From contig NC_086366.1 in assembly GCF_036324505.1 (NCBI RefSeq), forward strand, positions 12,583,927 to 12,647,926: a DNA stretch of 64,000 nucleotides. Direction: 5' to 3'. How positions within the stretch are numbered: the first letter of the stretch is position 1; each line of letters starts with the position of its first letter. Shown here piece by piece: positions 12,441-26,630 of the stretch. Origin of the DNA: Eleginops maclovinus (Eukaryota; Chordata; Actinopteri; Perciformes; Eleginopidae). The notes below the pieces were generated by a model. It was not told the DNA's origin, searched no databases, and saw only the letters and a list, made by a program, of their open reading frames with translations. The translations under genes were made by a program, and so were the position numbers.

Positions 12441-13173
12441 CAGTGGCGTTTTTGTATGTACAAAACTGGTGGGGCACAAACAACTCACATATTTGTTAAT
12501 AGCCTTCTTGTACTTTAATTCATGGAGTAAAGAGCACTATCACAAAGCAAAACTTAACAATAACAACATCCGTCATGCCTCAGCATGAAAACACCAGACT
12601 GTATTTACAGTATAAGGAAACACTGACGCTCATCACCGTGGTTACAATAGCAATCGATCCAGCATATCGACACAGACAATCAACATGAACTATTCTTTCG
12701 CTCACCAAAGCTCCAGTAGATCAACTTCTTTCACTTTCTGTTTGTATTATTTACCGCTGGGGATGTAGTCTCAGTTCTCTCATCTCCTCTTCATGACTGC
12801 ACTTTTCACGGCACACACACTTACAGCCAATCAGCTCTGACTTATGAAACAACGTTTTAGTTGGGCTGCGAGCGCTTTGCCCCGCACACACTAAATAGAA
12901 AACTACTCTGAGTATCTGCTGTGTAGTTTTCACAGTGAGGGATGGGCAGCCCGGAGCTCGGCCCACATTCCTCAGCCCGGCTCAATAGGCACAGTGTGGA
13001 CACTGATCAGAAGGACGCAGTCCGAAGCAGCAATGTAAAGATGACTAAACATGATCTTAATATATATTCAAACATATATTTTAAACATCATTTGGGAATA
13101 ATTGTTTTAAGGAATTTCTGCTGATCGTAGGAGGGTCGGTGCCCCACCTGCCCCTAATGACCAGTCGCCACTG
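12441..13173. mobile_element. Candidate non-autonomous DNA transposon
   Basis: The left end reads CAGTGGCG and the right end reads CGCCACTG. A further matching block, GGTGGGGCAC, lies about 25-30 bases inside both ends in inverted orientation. The 733-bp body has no transposase. No clean target duplication is visible. The flanks CTCCTA (left) and TAGGAG (right) are themselves inverted, so the true ends may lie slightly outside. The superfamily is uncertain. Confidence 0.55.
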
Positions 13174-14906
13174 TGTAGGAGACAATTCAAGAAATATTTT
13201 CCAAAACCAGACAAAAAATTATGAGACTTACTTTCATATTCTTTGTTATTTACTGATTGTGCAGTCCTAGCATCTTCACTTTTTTCCTCAGAGAGATCTG
13301 GTTATTTCTATAGAATTGTTCTGAAGAAAGAGACTGAATATAATTGTACACCCAGTTGGATGTCATTCTGAATCATTTGGAAAACATGTATGCTAATCCA
13401 GTGGTTACAGTCCTCACAACATAATACATTTGATTTGTTATCAGGGACTGTAATCAACAGCACTGTGGTATAAACACAGGCTGGCATGTCAATCATTTGG
13501 GTTGGACCAAATGATTTATGTAGGCTATTTGCATAAACACTGTCAATAGTGCAGTGCAGCCCCCTCAGCAGCGGGTTGTTTGCGTACTTCAAATATCTAA
13601 AAATGGATGACACCAAGAAAAATAAAGTCATTCATGGGGCATCAAGGTCAGAAAAAAAGCGTATTACCAAGACCCTTTGATCCTTTAGTGTGGATCCTGT
13701 GGTTTGGCCAGGTGCCCTACTACAAGTGACAGTGTTCATTGGTGGGATGTAGGTGAGGGATTATCATTAGCAGCTCCTAATGAATGGTATGGCCCTTGGT
13801 TTGATCTCGCTTAGTGTTAGTCTCTATAAATGTCCAGTTGCCTATTAGAAGACAGTGACACTGCATTTAAATAATGGACACTGGTTTAGGTTTAAGCATT
13901 CAGCAAGTATCGACTACGTTGAGGATTCCTAGTGAAAGAACCTGAATCTAGTTTAGGGGGATGGACCCTGGCCTCTATCCGACCTCACCTGAGGAGGACA
14001 TTATTATAATCATATTTATGTGCGGGTCACAGGTGAGTCATTTAAATAATGGAAGATATTGAAGGCAGCCGGCAGAGAGCAGAGGTTGCTTTTTAAAAGC
14101 AAGCATGAGCTGTCAGGACAGCAATGAGAACAGTCTCATGTACTGTAAGTAAGGAAGTAGAGCGAGCAAATAAATGAGATTAGACAGCACAGGGCATCTG
14201 CAGGGTACACACAGACACTGGTGCCCCAGAGCAATGCTTACAAATCCCAACAGGAGCAGTCTTTGCTCATCGCACCCTATATTTCTTCTTTCACTTCTAC
14301 TCTCTGAATCCTTCTGTCGGAACCGAGGCTGTCCTCTGTCCTTATTTGTAACGTGTGTAATTAATACAGCCTTCTACTGGGCTCAATAGAAGATGTCTTT
14401 AGTGTGGTAATGTACTGTATGTATTTATTTGTGTATTTTCCTCTGATGTTGTCACTTTTGTCTATCAATTCTCTATAATGAAAATTCACATTCAATGTTA
14501 GAACTAGTGTGCAAACCTTTTTGAAAGTCATTGTTAAATTTAATCAGTGCAGTGACATTCAGGTGTATTGTAAGTTGCACGTACCTGACCCTATTAAAAA
14601 AAAAATCCCAGATTGTTAAGTGTCCGTCCTTCACCAGTAAAACGTGACCTGAACATTTTCGATGTCCTTAAAATTCAAGATTTTCCTATACCTCTGGACA
14701 AAGACACATCATGCTTATGTAATGTTGGAAAGGGCACAAAAGCCTTTTGAAAAGATGAATCCTTACTAATTTCACAGTTACTGCAAAGTGAATCATGTAA
14801 CAAATGATAATAAATGTTGCTACAACATTCATTTAAAGAGCTCCATATTAAGCTTAAGGAGGTGACACAAAGCTGAAGGGCAGAGGGATTTTCTAAACAT
14901 CTGCAC
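13174..14906. other. Gene-free DNA
   Basis: I find no gene or clear repeat. The open frames are short and show neither domains nor splice signals that would join them to a neighbour. Confidence 0.45.
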
Positions 14907-15441
14907 CAGGGGTGTCCAAACTACGGCCCGGGGGCCAAATGCGGCCCGCAGGCAATCTTAAATTGGCCCTCAGCTAATTCAAAAGGATAATGTCATATGG
15001 CCCGTGAAAAAGTAAGCAAAAGTGCTTGTCTTATATTTTACTTAAATATAAGTCAAGCACAAGACAATATGTATATTACACTGTTTTCATGAGTTAAAGA
15101 GCCCACTTTTCAAATAAATTCAGGCAATTAAAGTTCAAAACAATTTCTAACAAATCTAAGTTGATAAAAAAAAAGCCCAATAACTGATTTATATAACAAG
15201 CTTGAAATATACCCTTCATTTTCCTCTTAAGCACTCTGAGCGAGCCTTACGGAGAGCTGTGGTGTAGGCAGATTTTTTCCTAAAGCATATTCAAATATCA
15301 ACCATAACTTACCTACATTTGATTGATTTTGCTAACTTAACCTAACTTAAGAGGCAATATACTTAAACTCTAGTAAGGGGCCCAGACCTTCGTATATTTT
15401 TCTGTATTTGGCCCTCGGTGAAAAAGGTTTGGACACCCCTG
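14907..15441. mobile_element. Non-autonomous hAT (Charlie-like) element
   Basis: The ends are CAGGGGTGTCCAAACT and its near complement GGTTTGGACACCCCTG, a widespread vertebrate hAT-Charlie-type terminus. The flanking octamers are ATCTGCAC (14899-14906) and ATCTACAC (15442-15449), a 7/8 match that fits an aged 8-bp target duplication. The body is 535 bp with no coding frame. CGGCCCGGGGGCCAAATGCG follows the left end. Confidence 0.85.
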
Positions 15442-16988
15442 ATCTACACTATAGCAAAACCCTGAGGAATATATAACATATTTTGTTCATTAAGGTTCCC
15501 ATGAAGCAATCCAATCCCTCCTTACAACCAAAACATGGCTTAACATGTCATTCATCCATACAATACCTCTATATCTTAGTTTACATTAAAACGTTTTCTG
15601 TTGTTGTTAAGTTGCAACTTTAGTTTGAAGATGTCCTGTTCTTTTAGGCTGTCCTTTGTTGTACTGTTTTGTGGTTGAGCTAATAAATAATAACACACTA
15701 ATAACTGCAATTGTTATTAGCTAAATGAGAAAACTAAAAGTGTACTAAAAATTGTAAAAGCCCTTTATAGCTGTTCAGGTCACTTTCTGTGTGAAAACGT
15801 CATTTGCCAAGTGTGAAAACCTTGTGGATACGTAATGCTTCCAAAAAAGATCTTAGCACTCTAAAATATATCGTCAATACACTCATAAGCTTTTTGACCA
15901 GTATTTTGCAGTAATGCCCTTCATAAAAATAACTGGCTTGTAGGGGGAATGGAATAATGAGCAGCATTAAAAAGTATTAGATGTAGAGTAGATGGACGTT
16001 CTTATAATGTTATTCCTGTCTGATAATGCACTGCCGTTTCAAAATCATGCTTTTCTAGTCCGTTCAAATGGATGGATATCACGGTTGCGCTGAATATCAT
16101 TGCTTTGATAACACAGAAGCTCTTATAATGAAGGTTTCTCAATATTCCTGTGATCGGCGTGTCAAAGGGAGACAACTCTACATCATTCACCTTTTTTGTG
16201 GTTTATATGTGTTGTTTGTTTGTTTGTTTGTTTTTAAAGACCTGGCAGTTTAGGAGCACTAATTGCTGTTTTTGGATGCTAACCTGTTGCTGATATTCAA
16301 CTACATCTCCTAACACTATAATTTCTGTAGTGCTATGGAGCATCATTTTCAAGAAAATGTCCTCAAATGGTTGTATTGTATCTCATAAAGACAGGAAATA
16401 TAATCCTAAATGTATATACACAGTGCTTCTGATGTGAAAAACTTAATGTAAATGCAACTTTATAGTTTACCTTTTTTTAAAGTGTCCTGAAATCTCTTTT
16501 CGAGTATCACTCCTCCAGCCCCTCTTTCCTTACAAAAAGAAGGAAAGGCACATTTACCCGCATATTTATATTTGGCTTGGGTGCTACATTATGCAGTGGG
16601 GAAATACACCCATTGGAAATCACAATTTGTGTTTCTGTAAAGGCCACAGAAACTACAGGATGCATTTTAGTTTCTGCCAGATCACTTAATGCATTTCTTG
16701 ATGTCAGGTTTTTTTCAGGGCTGTAGTTTTTTCAGTTTCATCAGATGGAAATATGGCAAATACCTTTTACTTTGTGTTGTACACATTTAGGATTGTTATG
16801 AATATTCTAAAATAAGCTTGGTCCATCAGGGCTTAAGATATTAAGACACACATGCTGCGCCGTTACTGCAAAAATACAGATTATCCCAACTAGTTTGTGC
16901 TTTTTTCATAAACTGTTTCTGCAACCATTCACATGAAGGCAACTACATTCAAATGCTCTTTTTCTCTCTGTGTCTGCATGTTTTGCAG
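15442..16988. other. Gene-free DNA before the first drd2 coding exon
   Basis: No gene is seen. A (GTTT)n run lies near 16208-16235. The stretch ends in a pyrimidine-rich tract and TTTTGCAG (16981-16988), which I read as the splice acceptor of the first coding exon. It is therefore probably intronic. Confidence 0.55.
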
Positions 16989-17020
16989 GGCCCGTTCTTG
17001 GCCTTCGTCACTCACAGCTA
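16989..17020 (+). other. drd2: 5' UTR part of first drd2 coding exon
   Basis: The acceptor TTTTGCAG ends at 16988 and ATG is at 17021, leaving 32 untranslated bases. Mammalian DRD2 likewise starts translation early in exon 2 after a distant non-coding exon 1. I cannot locate that exon here. Confidence 0.7.
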
Positions 17021-20000
17021 ATGGATGTCTTAACCCAGTATGCCTACAATGACAGTTTCAATGATAATGGAACATGGAGCTTCAACGAAACAGATCAAGA
17101 GCACAAGCACCCTTACAACTACTATGCCATGCTGCTTACTCTGCTCATCTTTGTCATCGTCTTCGGCAACGTGCTGGTATGCATGGCTGTGTCCAGAGAG
17201 AAGGCCCTTCAGACCACCACCAACTACCTGATCGTCAGCCTGGCAGTCGCTGACCTTCTGGTGGCCACACTGGTTATGCCATGGGTCGTCTACTTAGAGG
17301 TAGGATACCAGAGATGTACACACACCCACACAACGCTTTCTAAAGTATAATGTGTACATACTATACCCAAGACAAAGGAAAGTGATATGTAGATGTGTTG
17401 TATAATAAGCAGTTCTAGTTTCTATACTATCTCCTATATAACAGATGTAAATACTGTCAACAAAACACCCGAGTAGCCTGTGTGAAACACTTTAGTTTTT
17501 CAAAGAAAATGATCATCCTTAAAGACAGATTTCAGTTTGGAATTGGATGGTTAGAAAATAACAAAGCAAATTATGCATACAGCATGGATTTATATGACAT
17601 CTGGTGCAAGTAAAAAACTCCTGAAAAAGGTTTGAGCCAAGCGAGTCGCCTGCAGTTATCAGCAGGTCGAAGGCCTAGGGTGAAACAAGGGTGACAGCTC
17701 TTATGTTCACATCAGCATTGTGAATATCAGTCCTGCAGTGGTTAAAGGCCTTTAATGTTGCAACAAAATGTGACAACATCAAAATGTCAGACTGGTCTAT
17801 TCAGCTAGAGGTCAGACATTTATGAATAATTCTTCCTAATTCTTGGATATATCGTTTTGCATTCGCTGCTGTGGGGTATAATGCAGTTTTCAAAGCCGTT
17901 AGGTCACATCGTTGCTGCTAACCAGAGCAACCTCAAACAGAACAGAGTCTCTGCTCCAGGATAAATTCCTCTCGAATACACTAAATCAATAGCAAACAGG
18001 ATGTGGGCTATCTTTCAGAAAAGACTCTCTCTTTCTCTTGGTCATTGCTCATTTCTTCTGTCTATCTTTCTCGGCCCTGGGGTTATTTCTGACCGTCAGG
18101 CTTTAGGTCACGCTGTCTGATATAGAGAAAGGCAATCTAAGACTAAAGGGACTCTAATCCTCCTTTGCCCCTCAGTGAGTCGTGATGATTATCACTCTGA
18201 TCATATTACCGTGTATTGACCCATAGGATGTCATGGTCACTCCATGTTGTTGTTACATACAGCACAGTGGAAAGTGGAAGTGTGTTGCTCTTCGACAGTT
18301 ATTTTTCAGATATATTAGTACTTTTTTAAGTGTAATAATTCACCATTTGATTGCTTTAAAAATGAAGAAAAAAATTATGTTTGCAATCACTGGGACCAAT
18401 TATGAGCCTGAAGTTTGTTGATTCATAAATCAATTAAATATTAATATTATAGCAAAAAAAAGGTGTTTTAATGGCATAATGGACATTACATTTGAGTGAG
18501 CCCTGGAATTTCTCTGACACAGCATGTTTACAGTCACTAATTTAACAGTTTTACATCCTGTAACTTTATATTGCTGATGACATTCAGGGTGCAATATGTT
18601 GAAATGTAATCTCTCGCATGATACCAGCTCAAGAATCCTATATTTACCACAAAGGAAATCGAAATCATCATTTAATTTGACCCTTTGTAAAAGCTCACGT
18701 CATTCAAACTCTTATTTATTTATTTATTTTTTAGACCAATTAACCAAGAAGACATGATTATGACACAGACAGGTTTATTTTTTCAGACTTTAGAGAGCAA
18801 CCTTCGTAGCTTAAATTACATTATTCAATCCTTTTCACACGCTGAGCTGTTCTCATAATTAGAGTTAACTGTAAATCATGTATACAAATTGTGCAGAGGT
18901 CAAGACAGCATGTGCATAAACATTTAATAATGTAGCCTGTGACAGAGTTTATATGTGCTTCTTCCATCAGAGTGATGTGCATCTCCCAATAATAACAAAC
19001 AATTAAGTGTTCAGCGTTAGTTTTAAAATATGTGACTTGTCTTTGGTTTGTCTCCCTACTACAAGTAACACACTCCAATATTTTCTTCCATATCCAGTTG
19101 CAGTTATTTCACTTCCTTAAACTTAGCCTCATTGACTATGGCCATGACTGAGGTTCATCTTGTTAATAATGTATCATAATGAACTTTAGTCAGAGCTTAG
19201 TCACACAGTGTGGAAACAGCATTTTACTTGCCCTTTATTATTAAAAGCTGACTTAGCATTAATTATCGCAGCTTTAGCATTGTGCCAAGTGGGACTGATT
19301 GAGAGCATATTGAGGTAACATAAGCCAGGCTGAAACACGGAATTATTCAAAGTAATTACAATAGTCTCTTTAACATCAGACAGTAAATCCAGTTTTAGTG
19401 CACTTTATAATCATTGTATTAACATGTAGTGTACCCAAATGGTAATCTGAGATCTGAAGATTATTACTTCTGCCAGTGAGGACGTCCATTTAACATTGAA
19501 ATATAGAGATAAATGATGAGTTGTATTTATGTGCAAATGATTTTTTTTTACTGCAGTTTGAGTTGTTTGCTTCTCTTCACTGTACTTCATAAATTGTTTA
19601 TGCATGCACCTGCATTTTAAATGTAAAAGATCCTGTAGTTATAGAGTTTGTCAGTTATTGTTTTTATTATGAATGCCATAAAGACAGATGAGTTTGAGAT
19701 GAAACAGCAGAGTTAGTTAACCCAAATGATATCTGACGTCTTAAAGTGCACTTTCCAACATCACAATCAGTTCCCCAGCCACTATCACTGGATTTTTCAT
19801 TTCCCAAAACTTTACCTTTGCTAAATTAAATCATATTACAGTGTCAACCTAAATTATGATTTGCTATACACATATACACAGTATAAAATTGTGGGTTGGG
19901 TTTTGGCGTGCTGTACAACAACCCACAGTAAACATTTCATAATAGATATCCTTTTAGCTTTTATTTGTTGTGATTGTATTGCCTGAGACAAGCAGTTTAA

Positions 20001-23000
20001 TATCCACTGAATGTTTTTCCAGGTTGATAGAAAATTAGTGGTGTTTCAACTATGAGGGGCTGAAATGCTTTTCATCTCTTATGAGGCATTTGAATTGTTA
20101 CGGGTTGCAGCACTGATGAGGTTGTGAAAAAGTATGGTTGTTTTCATGGAGCTCATGAGAGGAGGTACCGGCAGATTGTCCTATAAAGATCAAGAGATCA
20201 AAATGAAGTTGAGTGATGGCAGGGGCAGCTAGAAATAAAAGGTAGTGTAGAGATACTGAGAAGACAAATGTCAGGAGCAAAAGGTCAGGAAAAATGCAAA
20301 AAGAGACGACAGGAGATGTTGCAACATGGAGAAGGGCGTTCATTAGGCTGTCAGGTATTTCTGCAATCAACACTTGTGTTGTTGACACCAGCTACAACAT
20401 AGGGCCATTTAAACTGGCATTTAATTTTATGAAGACATGGCCTAGTGACAAAGATTAATCTGCCACAGGAGGTCGGGGTCATTCCCCCGACACATTCATC
20501 TCTCTTACCCTTTTTAGAGTCATCTACCAGGTGTGATGTAGTGTAGAGAGGGCTTAGACCTGTCAAAGCATCACTGATTATGTTGGTTTGGATTTGGGTT
20601 TGATCCTGGAACAGAGCAAAACCAAGATACAAATACAAACATGTCAAAATAAAAGCCACCAGGGGTCAGTGAAAAGATGTCATGAAGTCGAATCAAATAA
20701 TCAGTTGATATCCAGGATGTCAGGTTTAACATTCTTTTGATAACATAAATGTAACAGAACATTTGTATTCTGAATCTGCAAAATATATATGCCAGCTGTT
20801 TTCACCTGCAGTTTATCAGATCCGATGAGACGGCTTATGTCTGTTTAATCTCTTTTCCCATCAGATGCCACTCACAACTCTGTGCATTCAGATATTTTGT
20901 TATGCTTTTTCATTCTAACCTCATTTATTTTTTCCTCCTATGATTCAGTTGTGCTCTTTATTTCCTCTATTTGTTATGTTACCGGTGAGGAAATAATAAG
21001 AAGAGATATGACTTGGCCTGACTGTCAGTATTGCTTTTTGTTGGAGAAGTAAAACGCATCATCACAGGTGCTGCCTCGTCTGGTGCAGAGGCTTTGTTCT
21101 GTTGACTGTTTTTGTAAACTGCTATTTGTTGATATATATATATATATTTTTTACAGGTAGTGGGAGAGTGGCGCTTTAGCAAAATCCACTGTGACATCTT
21201 TGTCACTCTGGATGTGATGATGTGTACAGCCAGCATCTTCAATCTCTGTGCCATCAGCATTGATCGGTGAGTTCACCGCTGCACTGATTGTTAAGGCCTG
21301 TCTGTCTTGCTTTCTGTATGGGTTTTCAATGGAAATCTTTAAATACATTGCCATCAGGGGCAGACACACATCTATAATCTAACAAAGGCCTCAAAACACC
21401 ATAATGTCATCTATTGAATTATATAAAAGTGCATATATATTGTAATTGATAGACTCTACATTTTCCAGAATTATGAATGTGAATATCTCAAATTGTAGCT
21501 TAATGGTGCCAAATCCAATTAACCTGACTGAATGACCTGTAAGAAATATGCTTAAAGGAAGGAACACTTTTGGCAAAATGTTGAATACTGCAGTTGAATA
21601 CTGCATGATGTACAAACACTAGCACAAACCCAACATACAAACCTTAATGAAAAAAGCAGTTAAGTATGCAGACTTCAAAAACCAATAAGATGAAATACTT
21701 ACTTAAAAGGCCAATGAACACATTGTGTTGAAACACATTAACATCCTGAGATGAGGAACAGAGGAGGAAAGGCAACAAAAAAATATATAATATATGCTAT
21801 GCTCGAATAAGAACAAAAACATAAGGAACATCAACATGTCAATGGACATCCTTTGGAGATACTGTACGTGTGGAAAACATCAATAAAATCAAATGCAACT
21901 TTATAAAACCCCACCAGCTGTGCTCTATTCGTCAGACCACGTCCATCTTCAAACTCAACCTGTATTTTGATTTCAATGGCACATTTAACTAAAGTGCTAT
22001 GACTAGCACAGTTGCAACTTCCTGTGTTAAAGCAGTAGAAACACCTGACTGAGTTCTGCAATCTCTGTGTGAGTTCCCTCTACCGTGAGTGTTTCTAGGA
22101 GCACATTTTGCCATGATGACAAACACACAGAATCACAAGGTGAACACAGTAGCAGCGTCAGTGTCATGGCTGGTAAAGAACTGCCATTTAAAACAACTGT
22201 TCATGACAGCACCTGTTTGTCACAAGAACATCTTCACTTCGATTCAATGAAGCCTAGTACAGAAAGAAATTCACTTTTTTAGCTGTGTGGTTGACATTAG
22301 GATTCATTCATTTTGAGCTGGACTTCTAATAAAGCTGATCGCAAACTGCTAAAGGAAGCAGAGTTACAAAAGAAATCTGTTCATCTGAAGAGTATGTCAA
22401 TTTCGAGCAGTCAATACAAATCTGTAGGAAGTAAAAGTGGTGTTAACAACCAAGATATGTTTTCAAAGTCTTAGTGCTTAGTTTGCTGACGTCTGGGCGT
22501 TCTGTATCCTATATTTTCATTTCATAGAATCCTGCCAAGTTTAATTTTACATGACTTTACGCTTGGTTGCCTTTTTCACCTTAAATCTATATGCAAAATG
22601 TGTGCTCTCCATGGTCGGACACACACACTTTCAATTCATACGGGCCTGAATGTATTAGAATGCAAAGGTCTCTGAATGTGAAAAGCTTAAGATGCCCTGG
22701 ATAAACCCCTGGTATCTCATAATAATCATTGTTTGCAAGTAATTGAAATGAGGGTTACAAGCAGGAAGGAATTGCATTAAAATTCACATTTAGATATTAC
22801 TAATCTGACTTGTGCCTGCTTGCTGTGTACATGTGGATTCTAATCACTGATCTCCACCCTTTTGATGCTGATGCTCAAGTTCATGTACGAGTCACAGAAC
22901 AATTTATTATCTTTTATCAATTCAGCAGCTCAATGGAGCATCATATTTTATACATCAAACGATTGTTTTTTTTGCTCCTAACTTTGTTCCGCACTAACGA

Positions 23001-26000
23001 ATGTGTCAACAACTTACTTTTAAATGTGTGACCACAGGCTTTAGAGTTTTCTTTTTTACTATATTGTTAATTGCGAACACATTTCCAGCAGGTAGAGCTT
23101 GCCAAACTCTCACCCTCTCTAAAGGCAATAGCCATAAAACAAATCTGAATTTGTGTAGGAGGTGATATGAACATAAGTAAATTCAAATAAAGCATTTAAG
23201 GCTCGTCTTGTTGATCCACTTTTTGGATTTCTGCTATACAAATGGTCTGGCTGTTGTATATATCACATTTGAACCACCAAAAATGTCCCCATCATTACGC
23301 TCTCAGTGAGTCATGTGCCCTAAAATAACATCTCCAATGATTGCAGGTGTATAACCCGGGAATCTTTGCAGGATATTCTTCACATTCGGTGTGCAGATAA
23401 AAACCTCTTTACATCTTTTGATAGGGCTTGGTAGTATTTCACAAGATTAAATGATACACAATATGTAATAGTAAAAATAAAATAGGTGTATTTTTGTGAA
23501 TGATTAGCAGTCCTTCATTGGATTTGATTATAGAATGAAACCATACAGGTGCAAGAACTTCATGTAGAAAAATTGCACGCCCCTTAAGACAAAAACTGCA
23601 GCTGTACTGCAGATATGTTTCTTGATGCTATACTGAGGAAATACCTTTACACACATGTTCAAACAATTGGTAACAATCCATCATTAGGCCTAAGCAGCAC
23701 TTCTAAAAAAAAGTTGTTGGAACCATTAAATAGTAAATTGAAAGCAACTTGAAACTATGTGTCATGCTGATGGTAGTTCCTCGTTGTCTTCATGAACATG
23801 GCCAATAAAGCTAATTCAGATTTTGTTGTTTAAACATTTTATGCCTGTCTTGCCTTGTTCATTTTCACTACGTTTGTTGACAAATTAGTGTATAATTACC
23901 TAAAGGAATGTATATTGTAATGCCCGAGGGCCTTTGAGCGTGAAACCTGGTACGTGTGCATAAAATCAACAAAACACTACCAGTATCTAGTAACTCCTTT
24001 TATAGGGAAATATTGTCATTGAAAGACAGAATGTTCAACTATGTAATTTATGTGATGTAAGAGGGGCCTTCATGTTCCAATAAAGAAAGCAATGAAAACA
24101 AATGGAGTAGATTCTCTCTCAGAGTTGAGGGCTGAATTTCATTCCAAAATGGATAACATTTGTCTATGTCTAATCTTTTCTAAACCCAGCTGCTATCTCT
24201 GAGCAGCCATGTGAATATCTATCCCCAAAGTGATGTGATTCAGGAGCAGGTGGAGTGAAACATTAATCTGCCAGTGCTGTTCTGGATATATGCATTCTTT
24301 TTTGGCCTTGCATAAGTACTGTGCGTTATCAATCTTGGGACAATTGGAGAGGTTTTACCTTACCCAAGACGTCCTATCTCAAACCTTGTTATAGTGTGTT
24401 TCACAATCCATGATCTATAACACAATCACGTATTAAACGTATTTCTTCCCTTGTGTTTAAATAAAAGAAAGTCCAGCAAAATCGTCTCTGTAAAGCTTTA
24501 ACCACTCGGCTTTACATCCAAATTGCACGGAAATCAATGCATGAGTAAAAGGCTGTCCGTTTCCTGGTGATTACAGCAGCTCACTAATAAGGTCAGCCGA
24601 TGAAGCAAGGTTAAATGATAATGTATTTCCTTGGATAAAAAGCCAGCCTACTTTAAAGTTCCTCCTATACATGTAGACTGAGGCCACAAACCCACCCAAC
24701 ATCAAACAGGGTCCGATCAAAGATGACGGGCAAAATCTTTTGGATTTACCACTTGTAGGACTCATGTTCTGTGTCCTCTTTTGAGCTATAAATCCATTGA
24801 TGAATAAAGAGAACTAGGAACATGAAGGGGATAAATTAAGCCACAGATCATTTAATAAATTCAAACGATACAAGGGTCTGACAAAGATTGTTTTCTTTTT
24901 TATTGCATTTTCCTGTCATTTGTGTTTTTTCATGCTTTATTTAAGCATAAAATTGAGGTTTTTTCTTTATCTTACAGTTACACAGCCGTTGCAATGCCAA
25001 TGTTGTACAATACTCGCTACAGTTCCAGGAGACGGGTCACAGTAATGATCTCCGTGGTGTGGGTGCTGTCTTTCGCCATATCATGTCCCCTATTGTTTGG
25101 ACTAAATAACACAGGTAAGGAAGAATGCCAAGAATGTGTTTTTCTTGGTGCCTGTGAATAGTTTGATGGAACAGTAGTTTAAATGTATTATATTATTCAT
25201 GTGTATTTGACATCCCCTGCACAGCATTACTTCATGTACACTGTATACATATATACAGTGGAGGAATGAGTATTTGATCCCCTGCCAATTTAGTTAGTTT
25301 ACCCACTTACAAAGAAATGACCAGTCTGTAATTTTTATGGTAGGTTTACAGTGAAAGACAGAATATCAAAAATATAAAAGTATATAAAGTATGTATATAA
25401 ATGTACATTGTGAAGATATAGCTGATGTCTTTTTTAAATGATTGCCCCTCTTTGCATTAATATTGCATTAAAGCAGAAAGCTAATGTCAGTGCCCTTTTG
25501 CATCATGGCACATTGAAAAGCATTGTGTTACAAAAGTGAATATATTCAACTTATACCACTTGACTTCTTACTGACACTGAACTACTTTTAGCGAGCCATA
25601 GCCCGTTAGGTTGCACACTCCGCAGAACAGGGGCTTTACCGAGAATTACAGCAAAAGCAGGTTACGATTAAGAGCTTCTTAGATGTTGATACTTCCATAA
25701 CCCTTTTCAAATAAGCAGACGCTGCAGATCTTGCCAGTGTGGGCTTCAGGAAACATGAAAGCTAAGACCATCAGCAGGAACCACTGTAACGGAAGCAATT
25801 CGCTATAACATTTCATATTTTAAATTCATATGTTTTTTTTAATGGATTGAAAGACCGTAAAACTTTGGAGGGAAAGCAAGTATGTATGAAGTGTCTGTGG
25901 AGGATTTCAAGATGATCACAACCCAGTTTTGTAGTAAATTAACTGCGTTGTACATAGTTCTTTTGCCAAAAGTGCTTTACAAAGTGACTCTTATTCACCA

Positions 26001-26551
26001 TGCATCACTCATGCAATTGAGGGGCTTGCAGGGTATGATTACAGAAATAAATGTAAAAAATGAAGCAGCAGCGGCTGATGTATTCAGACTTTGTAGTATG
26101 AGTCAAAATCCCAAAACAGAGGATCCTACATTCCCCGTAATGTTCACTTCTTTCAAGCTCAACACCTCCAGTTAGTAACCGGTTTTCTGTTGACATATTT
26201 TAACAAGTTTTATTTAAGTTATTATTTATATATGATTTGAACTTGGATTACGCCTACCAAAGCTAGAAGAAGTGTGCTGTTAATACTGATGGCCAAAGGG
26301 AACTCCCCATGACAAGCACACTTAATTTTACATGTCAAATCGGACTGCCACTTTAATGGACCACCCACTCCACCCCTGAGCCGCAGCAACCCTGAAGGGA
26401 AGACAAGTTGTTTACATGAAATACACAATTACTGTGGCATGTACAGTATCCATGACAACTCAGCTTGTATCTAAGCCTTGGGGTCGGAAGTTTACTGGGT
26501 CCATTTTGTTATTGAGTCCAATAGGACAGCTCTGTCGTAACACTGTGATCA

Positions 26552-26630
<79 letters not shown>

